Source: Streptomyces sp. LUP47B (GTDB lineage Bacteria > Actinomycetota > Actinomycetes > Streptomycetales > Streptomycetaceae). Taken from it: DNA of 64,000 nt. The position numbers and the translations under genes are program-made. The stretch lies in assembly GCF_001746295.1 (NCBI RefSeq), contig NZ_MJAH01000013.1, positions 17,763 to 81,762 on the forward strand. Direction: 5' to 3'. How positions within the stretch are numbered: position 1 is the stretch's first letter; each line of letters starts with the position of its first letter. The notes beneath the pieces were generated by a model that saw only the letters and a program-made list of their open reading frames with translations, was not told where the DNA came from and ran no database searches. Below are positions 40,463 to 48,835 of the stretch, in pieces.

Positions 40463-42616
40463 TTGAATTCCCTGCCCACCAGCGTGTTCGCCCTTCCCGA
40501 GCGCCTCGCCGCCAAGGCCGACCCGACGCTGACCGCCGCCGACGAGCGGCACTTCGCGGCCATCGCGGAGTGCCTGGAGCAGACGATCGCCGACCTGTCC
40601 GCCACGCTCGACGCCACCCGCAGGGCGCCCGGCGGCATCGGCCAGGAGGCGATGGACCGGGACACCGAGATCCACCGGCTCAGCGCCCGGCTGCGCACCC
40701 TGCGCCGCTTCGGCCTGGACCTGTGCCTCGGGCACATGGTCGCCGCCGATGACCCCGAGCCGGTGTACGTCGGACGGCTCGGCCTCACCGACAGCACGGG
40801 CCGCAGGCTGCTCGTCGACTGGCGGTCCCCCGCGGCCGAACCGTTCTTCGGGGCCACCCACGCCAATCCGATGGGGCTGGCCAGCCGCCGCCGGTACCGC
40901 TGGACGGGCGGCCGGATCAGCGACTACTGGGACGAGGTGTTCGCCCCGGACGGGTTCGCCGGGCACCACGCCTCGCTCGACGACCAGTCCGCCTTCATCG
41001 CCAGCCTGGGCAGCGACCGCTCGGAACGGATGCGGGACGTCCTCGGCACCATCCAGGCCGACCAGGACGCCATCATCCGCGCGGGATCCCGCGGCGCGCT
41101 CGTCGTCGACGGCGGTCCCGGCACCGGCAAGACCGTGGTCGCCCTGCACCGCTCCGCCTACCTCCTGCACGCCGACCCGCGCCTCGGCCACCGCCGCGGC
41201 GGTGTGCTGTTCGTCGGCCCGCACCGGCCCTATCTGGCCTACGTCTCCGACGTGCTGCCCAGCCTCGGCGAGGAGGGCGTACAGACCTGCGTCCTGCGGG
41301 ATCTCGTGGCCGAGGGAGCCACGGCGGGAATCGAGGCCGACCCGGAGGTGGCCCGGCTGAAGTCCTCCGCGGACCTGGTGAAGGCGATCGAGAAGGCCGT
41401 CAGGTTCTACGAGGAGCCGCCGACCGAGGGCATGATCGTCACGACCCACTGGTCCGACATCCGGCTGACCGCGACCGACTGGGCCGAGGCGTTCGACGCG
41501 GCGGAAGGCGCCCCGCACAACGACGCCCGCGACCAGGTCTGGAACGAACTGCTCACGATCCTGGTGGACCGGCACGAGGGCGACGCCCCGGAGAACCTGC
41601 TCCGCAAGTCCCTGCGCCAGAACAGGGAGCTGCTCACGGCCTTCAACCGCGCGTGGCCGCTGCTGGAGGCGGCCGACCTGGTATCGGACCTGTGGACGGT
41701 CCCCGCCTATCTGCGGATGTGCGCCCCCTGGCTCGACCGCGACGACGTACGCAGACTCCAGCGCGCGGACGGCCAGGCCTGGACGGTGTCCGACCTGCCG
41801 CTCCTGGACGCGGCCCGGCAGCGGCTCGGCGACCCGCGGACCTCGCTCCGCAAGCGCCGCAACGAAGCCACCCTCGCCGCCCAGCGCGAGCACATGGCCA
41901 CGGTCGTGGACAACCTCAGCGCGGTCGCCGACGACGAGTACGGCATGGGCCTGGTGACGATGCTCCGCGGCGAGGACTTCCACCACGCCCTGGTGGACGA
42001 GAACGCCCTGCACACCGCCGACCCGGACCTGCTCGCCGGCCCCTTCGCACACGTCGTCGTGGACGAGGCGCAGGAACTGACCGACGCGGAGTGGCAGATG
42101 CTGCTGCTGCGCTGCCCGTCCCGGAGCTTCACCATCGTCGGGGACCGCGCCCAGGCGAGGCACGGCTTCACCGAGTCGTGGCAGGAACGGCTCGAACGGA
42201 TCGGCCTGGACCGCGTCACCCTGTCGTCCCTGAGCATCAACTACCGCACCCCGGAAGAGATCATGAAGGAGGCCGAGCCGGTCATCCGCGCCGTCCTTCC
42301 CGACGCCAACGTCCCGACCTCCATCCGCAGCACCGGCGTCCCCGTCACCCACGGCTCGACCGCCGACCTGACCACGACCCTGGAGACCTGGCTCGCCGCC
42401 CACCCCGACGGCATCGCCTGCGTCATCGGCGACCCCGCCTTCCTGGCGACGCCCCGGGTCCGTTCCCTTCCGCCGGAACTCTCCAAGGGCCTCGAATTCG
42501 ACCTGGTGGTCCTCGTCGACCCCCAGAACTTCGGCGAGGGCATCGAGGGGGCGGTGGACCGCTATGTGGCGATGACCCGGGCGACGCAGCGACTCGTCGT
42601 ACTCACCGGTCTCTGA
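40463..42616 (+). CDS. helR: HelR-type RNA polymerase-associated SF1 ATPase (HelD family)
   Basis: A 717-aa UvrD-like motor protein. The N-terminal long helices (LTAADERHFAAIAECLEQTIADL) are of the type HelD inserts into RNA polymerase. The Walker A motif is VDGGPGTGKTVVALHRSAYLL, the DEAx-type motif is VVVDEAQELTDAEW, and late SF1 motifs are SINYRTPEEIM and VDRYVAMTRATQRLVVL. HelR proteins displace rifamycins from RNA polymerase and recycle stalled complexes. The RAE upstream supports HelR rather than housekeeping HelD. The start appears to be TTG at 40463, with GGAG eight bases before it. Confidence 0.88.
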   Translation: MNSLPTSVFALPERLAAKADPTLTAADERHFAAIAECLEQTIADLSATLDATRRAPGGIGQEAMDRDTEIHRLSARLRTLRRFGLDLCLGHMVAADDPEPVYVGRLGLTDSTGRRLLVDWRSPAAEPFFGATHANPMGLASRRRYRWTGGRISDYWDEVFAPDGFAGHHASLDDQSAFIASLGSDRSERMRDVLGTIQADQDAIIRAGSRGALVVDGGPGTGKTVVALHRSAYLLHADPRLGHRRGGVLFVGPHRPYLAYVSDVLPSLGEEGVQTCVLRDLVAEGATAGIEADPEVARLKSSADLVKAIEKAVRFYEEPPTEGMIVTTHWSDIRLTATDWAEAFDAAEGAPHNDARDQVWNELLTILVDRHEGDAPENLLRKSLRQNRELLTAFNRAWPLLEAADLVSDLWTVPAYLRMCAPWLDRDDVRRLQRADGQAWTVSDLPLLDAARQRLGDPRTSLRKRRNEATLAAQREHMATVVDNLSAVADDEYGMGLVTMLRGEDFHHALVDENALHTADPDLLAGPFAHVVVDEAQELTDAEWQMLLLRCPSRSFTIVGDRAQARHGFTESWQERLERIGLDRVTLSSLSINYRTPEEIMKEAEPVIRAVLPDANVPTSIRSTGVPVTHGSTADLTTTLETWLAAHPDGIACVIGDPAFLATPRVRSLPPELSKGLEFDLVVLVDPQNFGEGIEGAVDRYVAMTRATQRLVVLTGL

Positions 42617-42756
42617 CCGCCGTGCCCGCGGGCGGACGGCGGACATCGGGAGGTGCCGACCCACCCCCGTGCCGCACCCTGATCAAGGCCTACGACACCC
42701 GCGCGGCCGACCTCGCCCGGCCGTGCCGCCGGGGACGGTGCATAGAATCCGGTCCC

Positions 42757-43116
42757 ATGCCGAACCCTGACGAGCTGATCGTTGACATCGCCGCCCTTGT
42801 GGAGTCCGGGCGGAGCAGTCACATGTCCCTGACCGTGGTCACCGGTGGTGCCGTCATCACCGGGCGACTGGCTCCCGAAGCCATGTGGAGGCAGCGGGTG
42901 TCGGAGGTGCTGACGGACTCCTCCGACCTGGGTGAGTTCTCCGCTGTCTTCGCCACCCCCGTGAAGAAGGACGGTCCGCCCACGCATCTGCACTTCCACG
43001 TCGCCCGGATCCTCCAGGGCACGGTGGGGATCCCGGAGACGGGCGGGATGTACCGCGTCGCGATCGAGGACGTCAGCGCCTGGACCGTGGGCGACTTCAG
43101 CTACTCCGACCACTGA
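42757..43116 (+). CDS. conserved hypothetical protein
   Basis: A 119-aa soluble protein I do not recognise with confidence. It begins MPNPDELIVDIAALVESGRS, followed by SLTVVTGGAVITGRLAPEAMW, a variable middle, and THLHFHVARILQGTVGIPET and YRVAIEDVSAWTVGDFSY. The order of an N-terminal helix, a strand pair with GGAVITG, and a later strand-rich half loosely resembles gas-vesicle accessory GvpU-like proteins, but that is weak. It starts 140 bp after helR and ends with a strong terminator, before the tRNA gene. Confidence 0.75.
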   Translation: MPNPDELIVDIAALVESGRSSHMSLTVVTGGAVITGRLAPEAMWRQRVSEVLTDSSDLGEFSAVFATPVKKDGPPTHLHFHVARILQGTVGIPETGGMYRVAIEDVSAWTVGDFSYSDH

Positions 43117-43123
43117 CACGCGC

Positions 43124-43154
43124 AACGGCCCCGGACGGGGAGTCCGGGGCCGTT
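43124..43154. terminator. strong 12-bp hairpin
   Basis: AACGGCCCCGGA (43124-43135) and TCCGGGGCCGTT (43143-43154) form a perfect stem with a 7-nt loop. It lies 8 bp after a plus-strand stop and 27 bp after the minus-strand tRNA end, so it may serve both. Confidence 0.85.
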
Positions 43155-43180
43155 CCACGTGAGCGCCTGGTTGTGCGGTG

Positions 43181-43253
43181 TGCCCCCGGCAGGATTCGAA
43201 CCTGCGACACCGGCTTTAGGAGAGCCGTGCTCTATCCCCTGAGCTACGAAGGC
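43181..43253 (-). tRNA. tRNA-Arg (anticodon CCU)
   Basis: On the minus strand a 73-nt cloverleaf is complete without CCA. The acceptor is GCCTTCG with CGGGGGC plus discriminator A, including G-U pairs. The D arm is GCTC...GAGC. The anticodon stem is CGGCT...AGCCG with loop CTCCTAA, giving anticodon CCT. The T arm is GCAGG-TTCGAAT-CCTGC. It reads AGG arginine codons, which are rare in this high-GC genome. tRNA 3' ends are common integration sites, but no integrase or repeated 3' end is present here. Confidence 0.97.
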
Positions 43254-43393
43254 GGGCTGGTCGGACGTGGTGCGATGCTGTCCACAGGGTCACCTGAGCA
43301 GACAACGCGACGTACCGACGGCTGACCAGTCATAGCGTAGCGGATACGCGTCGGCGAGGGTCCTTCAGTAGGGGGCCACCGGAGAGGACTGAC

Positions 43394-44107
43394 ATGGCAC
43401 TGATCCTGGTGACCGGCGCGGCCGGTGGGCTCGGGCGGGACACGGCGGACGCGTTGGCCGACGACGGGCACGACGTGGTCGTCCACGTCCGGAACCCGGC
43501 GCGGCTCGCCGACGCGGAGGACACCGGCCGGTGGAAGGGCGTCGTCACGGGGGACCTCGCCGATCTCGACGAGATCCACGAAGTCGCCCGGCAGGCGGGC
43601 GCGTTCGGCCGCTTCGAAACCGTCATCCACAACGCCGGCACGATGGACGCCCGTGACGCGGGCACGGTCAACACGGTCGCGCCCTATGTGCTGACGGCCC
43701 TGATGGCCAAGCCGGCCAGGCTCGTCCACCTCAGCAGCTCCATGCACCGCACCGGCTCCACCGATCTGCGACGGCTGGCCGCCGGTTCCGCGTCCTACAG
43801 CGACAGCAAGCTGTGGGTGACCACCCTCGCGCTCGCGTGCGCGTCCCGGTGGGACGGCACCACGAGCCACGCGGTCGATCCCGGGTGGGTGCCCACGCGG
43901 ATGGGCGGCGCCGGCGCCCCGGACGATCTGACCGAAGGGCACCGGACCCAGGTGTGGCTCGCCACCCACGACGACGTGACCCCGAGCACCGGCGGCTACT
44001 GGTACCACCGGCAGACGCAGACACCGCACCCGGCGGCGCTGGACGAAGAGTTCCAGGACCGCCTCATCCGGTTTCTGGAGAGCCACACGGGCGTTCCGCT
44101 CGACTGA
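43394..44107 (+). CDS. SDR-family NAD(P)-dependent oxidoreductase
   Basis: A 237-aa short-chain dehydrogenase. The cofactor loop is LVTGAAGGLGRDTADALADDG, with IHNAGTMD as the NAG motif, HLSSSMHRTG for the catalytic Ser and SYSDSKLWVTTLALA for Tyr-Lys. The C-terminal half (DPGWVPTRMGG, then a short end) is of the atypical compact kind. The substrate is unknown. A TetR gene remnant follows on the same strand and might once have controlled it. Confidence 0.9.
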   Translation: MALILVTGAAGGLGRDTADALADDGHDVVVHVRNPARLADAEDTGRWKGVVTGDLADLDEIHEVARQAGAFGRFETVIHNAGTMDARDAGTVNTVAPYVLTALMAKPARLVHLSSSMHRTGSTDLRRLAAGSASYSDSKLWVTTLALACASRWDGTTSHAVDPGWVPTRMGGAGAPDDLTEGHRTQVWLATHDDVTPSTGGYWYHRQTQTPHPAALDEEFQDRLIRFLESHTGVPLD

Positions 44108-44170
44108 CGCGGTCGGCAGCGGCGTCCGGCCCAAAATGGATAGGTCGATCCGATTGTCAGGGTGGCCGGT

Positions 44171-44815
44171 ATGACCCCTGGCGCCCCGCACCCCGAAGGC
44201 CCCGCCGCTCAGCCGCTGCGCAGTGACGCGGAGCGAAACCGGGAGCGGATCATCGCCGCCGCCCGCACGGTGTTCGCGCGTGACGGTCTGAACGCCTCCA
44301 TGGCCTCCGTGGCCCGCGAGGCGGGCGTGGGGATCGCGACCATGTTCCGTCGGTTCCCCACGAAGGAGGAGCTGGTCGACGCCGTCTTCTCCGACCGCAT
44401 GGGTGCCTACGCCGACGTGGTCACCGTCGCCCTGGAGGACCCCGACCCCTGGAACGGCTTCGTCGGTTACATCGAGACCGCCTGTGCGATGCAGGCCGCC
44501 GACAACGGCTTCGCCGACGTCCTGACCATGACCTTCCCCACCGCCAAGGTCCTGGAGGAGCGCCGCAACCGGGCGTACGAGGGCATGCTGCGCCTCATCG
44601 AGCGCACCAAGGCCACCGGCCGCCTGCGCGCGGACTTCGACGCCTCGGACCTGGTACTGATCCACATGGCCAACGCCGGCGTCGTCAACGCCACCGGCGA
44701 CGCCGCCCCGGACGCCCGGGCACGAACCCCTCTACAAGGCCATGCTCCGCGCCGGTCAGGGCACCTCCGCACCGCCCTCGGGCAAGAGCGGCCGACCTCG
44801 GGAGCGTCAGAGGAG
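44171..44815 (+). pseudogene. TetR-family regulator, broken in the C-terminal domain
   Basis: The N-terminal 175 residues are a normal TetR of the SbtR type: RIIAAARTVFARDGLNASMA with the helix-turn-helix VAREAGVGIATMFRRFPTKEEL, ending VNATGDAAPDA. At about 44715 the frame changes: the expected continuation GHEPLYKAMLRAGQG lies one frame away, and the short segment that normally joins these pieces (around WRRLVAYLLQ-like residues) is missing. A small out-of-frame deletion is the simplest explanation. The original frame then stays open for over 500 codons antisense to the IclR gene, which is not a real protein. The DNA-binding part may still be made. Confidence 0.65.
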
Positions 44816-46432
44816 CGGTACCCGCGTGAAGTGGCTCGCCGCGTGGAGTTCGGTCTCCACGCGGGTCGCGGTGAGACGCAGTTCCGGGAGGATCTCCGCC
44901 ACGCATTCCTCGGCCGTGCGGCCCGCCGCGTGCAGGGCCACGTTCACCGCGGCGACCACCCGGCCCGTACGGTCGCGGACGGGGACGGCGATGGTACGGA
45001 GGCCGTCCTCCCAGTTCTCGTCCAGCAGGGCGTAGCCCTGGGTGCGGACCCGGTCGAGGTCGGCGGAGCGCTCCTTGTCCGCCAGCAGGACCCGGCCCAG
45101 GGAGGTCGCCGAGGCCGGCAGGCGGGTGCCGGTCCTGATGTCCACGCCCATGATCCGGGGGGAGACGGCCCTCGCCGTGTACTGGATCTCCGCCCCCTCG
45201 CCCGATCCCGGCGGCACCAGGACCGCCAGTGCCGTCGACTCCCGCACCCGTGCCGAGAGATCGGCCAGGTGCGGGGCCGCGATGCGCGGGAGGGTCGTAC
45301 GGGAGAGGGGCGGGAAGCCCAGGGACAGGACGCGGGGGGTGAGGCCGAAGGTGCGGGACTCCGGCTGCTGGCGGACCAGGCCCAGGTGTTCGTAGGTGAT
45401 CAGGGCCCGGCGGGCCGTCGCCCTGGCCAGGCCGGTCGCCCGTGCCACGTCCGTCAGCGTGAGCGCGGCCCTGCCCTCGCCGAACGCCGTCAGGACCGTC
45501 AGGCCGCGGGCGAGGGACTCGATGAACTCCCGGCCCAGTTCGTTCTTGGCCGCGCCGATCCAGGAGGCCGATCCCGAGGGGGGCGGGCCCGGGTCCGGAT
45601 CCGGGGTGGACGCCAGTTCGCGTTCCATCTCCGCCACCGTCGCCCGCAGCCGCGGCAGCAGGGTCTCGCGCAGGTCCGTCGCGGTGTGGCGGCTGGTGTG
45701 GCTCACGACGTTCGCCACGCAGGCGATCCGTCCCGTGCGCGGGTCCCGTACGGGAACGGAGACCGCCACCAGACCCGGCTCGATCAACTGGTCGTCCAGC
45801 GCCCAGCCGTCCCTTCCCGCCTGTGCCGCCTTCGCCTCGAACTCCCCTTGCGCGGCCGTAGGTTCCCGGGGCGGTACGGCGGGAAAGCCCCGGTCCTGCG
45901 GGTCCGCCGCCCGGCGCTCGCGCCAGGCCCGCCAGTCGGCGTCGGTCCACTCGGACGCGAACAGGGGCCCGGGGGCGGTGCGTTCGGCCGGGAGCAGGTC
46001 GCCGATGCGGAAGCTCAGGGACATCGCGCGGCGGCGGGTGGCCTGGTGGATGAAGCGGATGCCGTCGCGGTCGGCGACCGCGAGCGACACCGACTCGTCC
46101 AGCTCGTCGGCGAGGGCATCGGCCCGCCCGGACAGCAGAGCGGGCAGACGCAGGGCGGCGAGATAGGAGTTGCCGAGTTCCATGAGCCGGGGCGTGATCA
46201 CCGCGTCCCGGCCGTCCAGGCGGACGTATCCCAGCCGGGCCAGCGTGGCCGTGATGCGGTCGACCGTGGAACGCGCCAGGCCCGTCGCCCGCTCCAGACC
46301 GCTCGGGCTCAGCGTCCCGCCCGCCTCGGTCAGCTCCCGCAGCACCCCGACCCCCCGGATCAGCGGTGCGACCGCCTCGGCCGGCACGGCGGACTCCGGT
46401 ACCGGCGGGGATGTGGGCGTGGCAGCGGGCAT
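44807..46432 (-). CDS. double IclR-family transcriptional regulator
   Basis: A 541-aa protein made of two complete IclR units. The first has its winged helix at about residues 27-75 (LIRGVGVLRELTEAGGTLSP, then RATGLARSTVDRITATL) and a GAF-like effector domain to about 260. The second has its winged helix at about 300-345 (LARGLTVLTAFGEGRAALTL and DVARATGLARATARRALITY) and an effector domain to the end. Single IclR proteins are about 260 aa. Tandem forms similar to PcaR/PobR pairs regulate aromatic catabolism in Streptomyces. The local target is not obvious; the M6 protease gene is next on the same strand. Confidence 0.9.
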   Translation of the reverse strand: MPAATPTSPPVPESAVPAEAVAPLIRGVGVLRELTEAGGTLSPSGLERATGLARSTVDRITATLARLGYVRLDGRDAVITPRLMELGNSYLAALRLPALLSGRADALADELDESVSLAVADRDGIRFIHQATRRRAMSLSFRIGDLLPAERTAPGPLFASEWTDADWRAWRERRAADPQDRGFPAVPPREPTAAQGEFEAKAAQAGRDGWALDDQLIEPGLVAVSVPVRDPRTGRIACVANVVSHTSRHTATDLRETLLPRLRATVAEMERELASTPDPDPGPPPSGSASWIGAAKNELGREFIESLARGLTVLTAFGEGRAALTLTDVARATGLARATARRALITYEHLGLVRQQPESRTFGLTPRVLSLGFPPLSRTTLPRIAAPHLADLSARVRESTALAVLVPPGSGEGAEIQYTARAVSPRIMGVDIRTGTRLPASATSLGRVLLADKERSADLDRVRTQGYALLDENWEDGLRTIAVPVRDRTGRVVAAVNVALHAAGRTAEECVAEILPELRLTATRVETELHAASHFTRVPLL

Positions 46433-46528
46433 CGGTTCTCCGGTACGGCGGTCGCGGGACGCCTACGGTAATCCGAACGGCGGGCGCGGCACGCCCACGG
46501 TCACCCGACTCGGCGGTTCGCCCCGCGA

Positions 46529-47806
46529 CTACTCCCTGGTGACCTGCACCCGGTAGTCGCCGTTCCCGTCCGTCCCCACCACCCGCACCCGGATACCCTG
46601 GCCCGGATCCCGGAACTCCTCGCCTACCGCGAACGACGCGTCCGAGAGCTCCGCGTGGACGTTGGGGCTCCGCGTGCACCCCCCGCTGTTGCGCCGCGAG
46701 TCGTACACCCGCACCGGGCCCCGCCCGGTGTCCACGTCCGCGTCGACCCTGTAGACGAGGACCCCCGGCCGGCACACCGTCTCGTCGTTGCCCTCGCGGG
46801 TGCGGAGTTCGACCGCGTAGCCGGTGCGGCTGCCGAGGGGGACGAAGAGGAGTTTGGTGCCGGGTCCCGGCCGGGCCAGCGGGGTCAGGGTGTACTGCGA
46901 AGTCCCCTGCCCTGTCACGCAGTTGACCTGTGCCGCGTCCAGCCAGCCCAGCTTCCACTTGTGCCAGCCCAGGAGGTCGTTGTTGGCGCCCCAGTCCTCG
47001 CTCATGATGTCCCAGTGGCCGACCGCGCCCCCGCCCGCCTCGGTGTAGAGGTCGGGCAGGCCGAAGACATGGCCGTTCTCGTGGGGCAGGACCCGGTACC
47101 CGGTCTGCGCGTAGGAGCCGGAGCCGTCGTCCTGGCGGGAGTAGACGAAGGAGGCGTTGGCGACCGGGACACCGTCGGCGACTGGGGCGTCGGGGTTGCC
47201 GGCGAAGCTCACCGACAGGACCGTGTCGAGGGCGGAGGGACCGGCGTTCGGGGTCACCAGCACGTTCAGGAAATCGTAGGACCGGAAGTCCACCTTGGGA
47301 TCGGCGGCGGCCACGATGTCCTGGACCAGCCGGCGGTAGCCCGGGTCGAAGGGGGCGCCGCGTTCTATGCCGTAGGCCCGGAAGGACTTCGGCATGCGCA
47401 GCCAGTCGGTGATCGGGGCCTCGGGGCGGTAGTCGAGACGGCCATAGGAACTGGTGCGGAACCAGTCCTGGGTCTGCGGGAAGAACTCGCGGAACCGGTC
47501 GAGCGCGGGCCCGGAGCCGGGTGCGTCGGAGAAGTCGATCATCAGGGTGAGGGCGTGGACGGTGCCGGTGGAGCGGGAGTAGCCGCCGGGCGTGGGCAGG
47601 CCCTCGGACATCTGGACCGCCGGTCCGCCGCTGATCAGACAGGCGCCCTGGGTGTCGGAGCGGGCCACGGCGATCGGACCGGCGGTCGTGGCACCCGGAG
47701 CGAGGCGCTCGGTGCCGGCCGAGGTGCTCACCGCGAGGGTCAGCGCGGTCACGGACACGAGGGCGGCGACCCGGCGCGGACGTATGCGACGGCTGGTCCA
47801 CGGCAT
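46529..47806 (-). CDS. secreted M6-family metalloprotease
   Basis: A 425-aa exported protease. The signal peptide is at residues 1-30 (RRVAALVSVTALTLAVSTSA). The catalytic zinc motif is HENGH in RVLPHENGHVFGLPD, followed by GHWDIMSEDWGANNDLLGWHKWKLGWL, the M6 (immune inhibitor A-like) signature. Conserved YGRLDYRP and FNVLV-like strands precede it. It should degrade extracellular protein. The 253-bp upstream gap to the divergent TetR gene contains a perfect Crp-like site. Confidence 0.92.
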   Translation of the reverse strand: MPWTSRRIRPRRVAALVSVTALTLAVSTSAGTERLAPGATTAGPIAVARSDTQGACLISGGPAVQMSEGLPTPGGYSRSTGTVHALTLMIDFSDAPGSGPALDRFREFFPQTQDWFRTSSYGRLDYRPEAPITDWLRMPKSFRAYGIERGAPFDPGYRRLVQDIVAAADPKVDFRSYDFLNVLVTPNAGPSALDTVLSVSFAGNPDAPVADGVPVANASFVYSRQDDGSGSYAQTGYRVLPHENGHVFGLPDLYTEAGGGAVGHWDIMSEDWGANNDLLGWHKWKLGWLDAAQVNCVTGQGTSQYTLTPLARPGPGTKLLFVPLGSRTGYAVELRTREGNDETVCRPGVLVYRVDADVDTGRGPVRVYDSRRNSGGCTRSPNVHAELSDASFAVGEEFRDPGQGIRVRVVGTDGNGDYRVQVTRE

Positions 47807-47925
47807 GCGGGCACCCTTCGGAGCGCGGCAGCCGCTGGTCGGAGGGCTGCACCCTTTCGATCACCCTGTGCCGGGGGAGGGGCCGACGCGCGCTGGACGA
47901 GACCGAACGTGGGTACCACCGGGAA

Positions 47926-47941
47926 TGTGACTCAGGTCACA
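47926..47941. promoter_or_regulatory. Crp-type binding site
   Basis: TGTGACTCAGGTCACA is a perfect palindrome that matches the classic Crp consensus TGTGA-N6-TCACA. It lies 119 bp upstream of the M6 protease start and 118 bp upstream of the TetR start. Confidence 0.65.
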
Positions 47942-47969
47942 ACATGATTTCTCCTCAACCTGAAATAAC

Positions 47970-47986
47970 CGGGGAGCGTCTCCCCG
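47970..47986. promoter_or_regulatory. palindrome upstream of TetR/efflux unit
   Basis: CGGGGAG-CGT-CTCCCCG is a perfect inverted repeat 74 bp before the TetR start, followed by a GTTTAGACG stretch that may hold the promoter. It is a candidate autoregulatory operator. Confidence 0.5.
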
Positions 47987-48059
47987 TTTAGACGTGTGTC
48001 CGAGCGAAACGGGGACCGAATCCCCGGATCGCGAAACCAGACCCCGAGGGGAGCGCACC

Positions 48060-48704
48060 GTGACTGCCACGACGACCGCGCAGCGCAAGGCGCCCCGGCC
48101 CCGCGCCGACGCCCTGCGCAACCGCGAGCGGATCGTCACCGCCGCCAGCGAGATGTTCACCGAGTTCGGCCCCGACGTGCCGCTCGACGAGATCGCCCGC
48201 CGGGCCGGCGTGGGCAACGCCACGGTGTACCGCAACTTCCCCGACCGCGACGCGCTCGTCCGTGAGGTCGTCTGCTCCGTCCTGGACCGGACGGCGGAGG
48301 CGGCTGAGCTCGCGCTCGCGGCGACAGGGGACGCCTTCGGCGCGCTGGAGCGCTTCGTGCACACCGCCGCCGACGAGCGGATCACCGCACTGTGCCCGAT
48401 GGTCCAGGGCACCTTCGACCAGTTCCACCCCGACCTGGTGGCCGCACGCGTACGCATCGAGCAGCTCGTCGGGCAGCTCATGGGCCGGGCCAGGGCGGCC
48501 GGTCAGCTGCGCGGCGACGTGAGCGTCGGTGACCTGATGGTCGCCGTGGCCCAGCTGTCCCGGCCCCCGGCCGGCACCGGCTGTCTCACCCTCGACGGGT
48601 TCGTGCACCGCACCCTTCAGCTGTTCCTGGACGGACTGCGGGCCCCGGCCCGGTCCGACCTGCCGGGCGCGGCGCTGACCATGGAGGACCTCCGCCAGGC
48701 CTGA
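48060..48704 (+). CDS. TetR-family transcriptional regulator
   Basis: A 214-aa regulator. The N-terminal helix-turn-helix covers about residues 20-65 (RIVTAASEMFTEFGPDVPLD and EIARRAGVGNATVYRNFPDRD), and an SbtR-like ligand domain follows, including LCPMVQGTFDQFHPDLVAAR. GTG at 48060 is preceded by GAGGGGAG; an upstream GTG at 47994 adds only a non-conserved tail. It precedes a DHA2-type exporter by 131 bp on the same strand and is probably its repressor. Confidence 0.88.
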   Translation: MTATTTAQRKAPRPRADALRNRERIVTAASEMFTEFGPDVPLDEIARRAGVGNATVYRNFPDRDALVREVVCSVLDRTAEAAELALAATGDAFGALERFVHTAADERITALCPMVQGTFDQFHPDLVAARVRIEQLVGQLMGRARAAGQLRGDVSVGDLMVAVAQLSRPPAGTGCLTLDGFVHRTLQLFLDGLRAPARSDLPGAALTMEDLRQA

Positions 48705-48835
48705 TCCGACGACACCGATTAGTTCAGAGCGCGAGAACAGTCAGCAACAACGACTTCCGACCGGCCGTCAGCGAAGACGGACCGTCCCCTCAAGACATCT
48801 TTTTTCCGTCCCGAAGTACCGGAGTGGGTACCCCC

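Noticed and set aside
43181..43253. tRNA-Arg as an integration site for a mobile island
   Set aside because: No duplicate of the tRNA 3' end and no integrase gene were seen on either side in this window.
44162..46471. 770-residue TetR fusion protein
   Set aside because: Only the first 175 codons are TetR; the rest is antisense to the double-IclR gene and arises from a frame change, so it was recorded as a pseudogene.
44685..47864. 1059-codon minus-strand reading frame overlapping IclR and M6 protease genes
   Set aside because: It lies in the wrong frame of two well-supported minus-strand genes and shows no domain.
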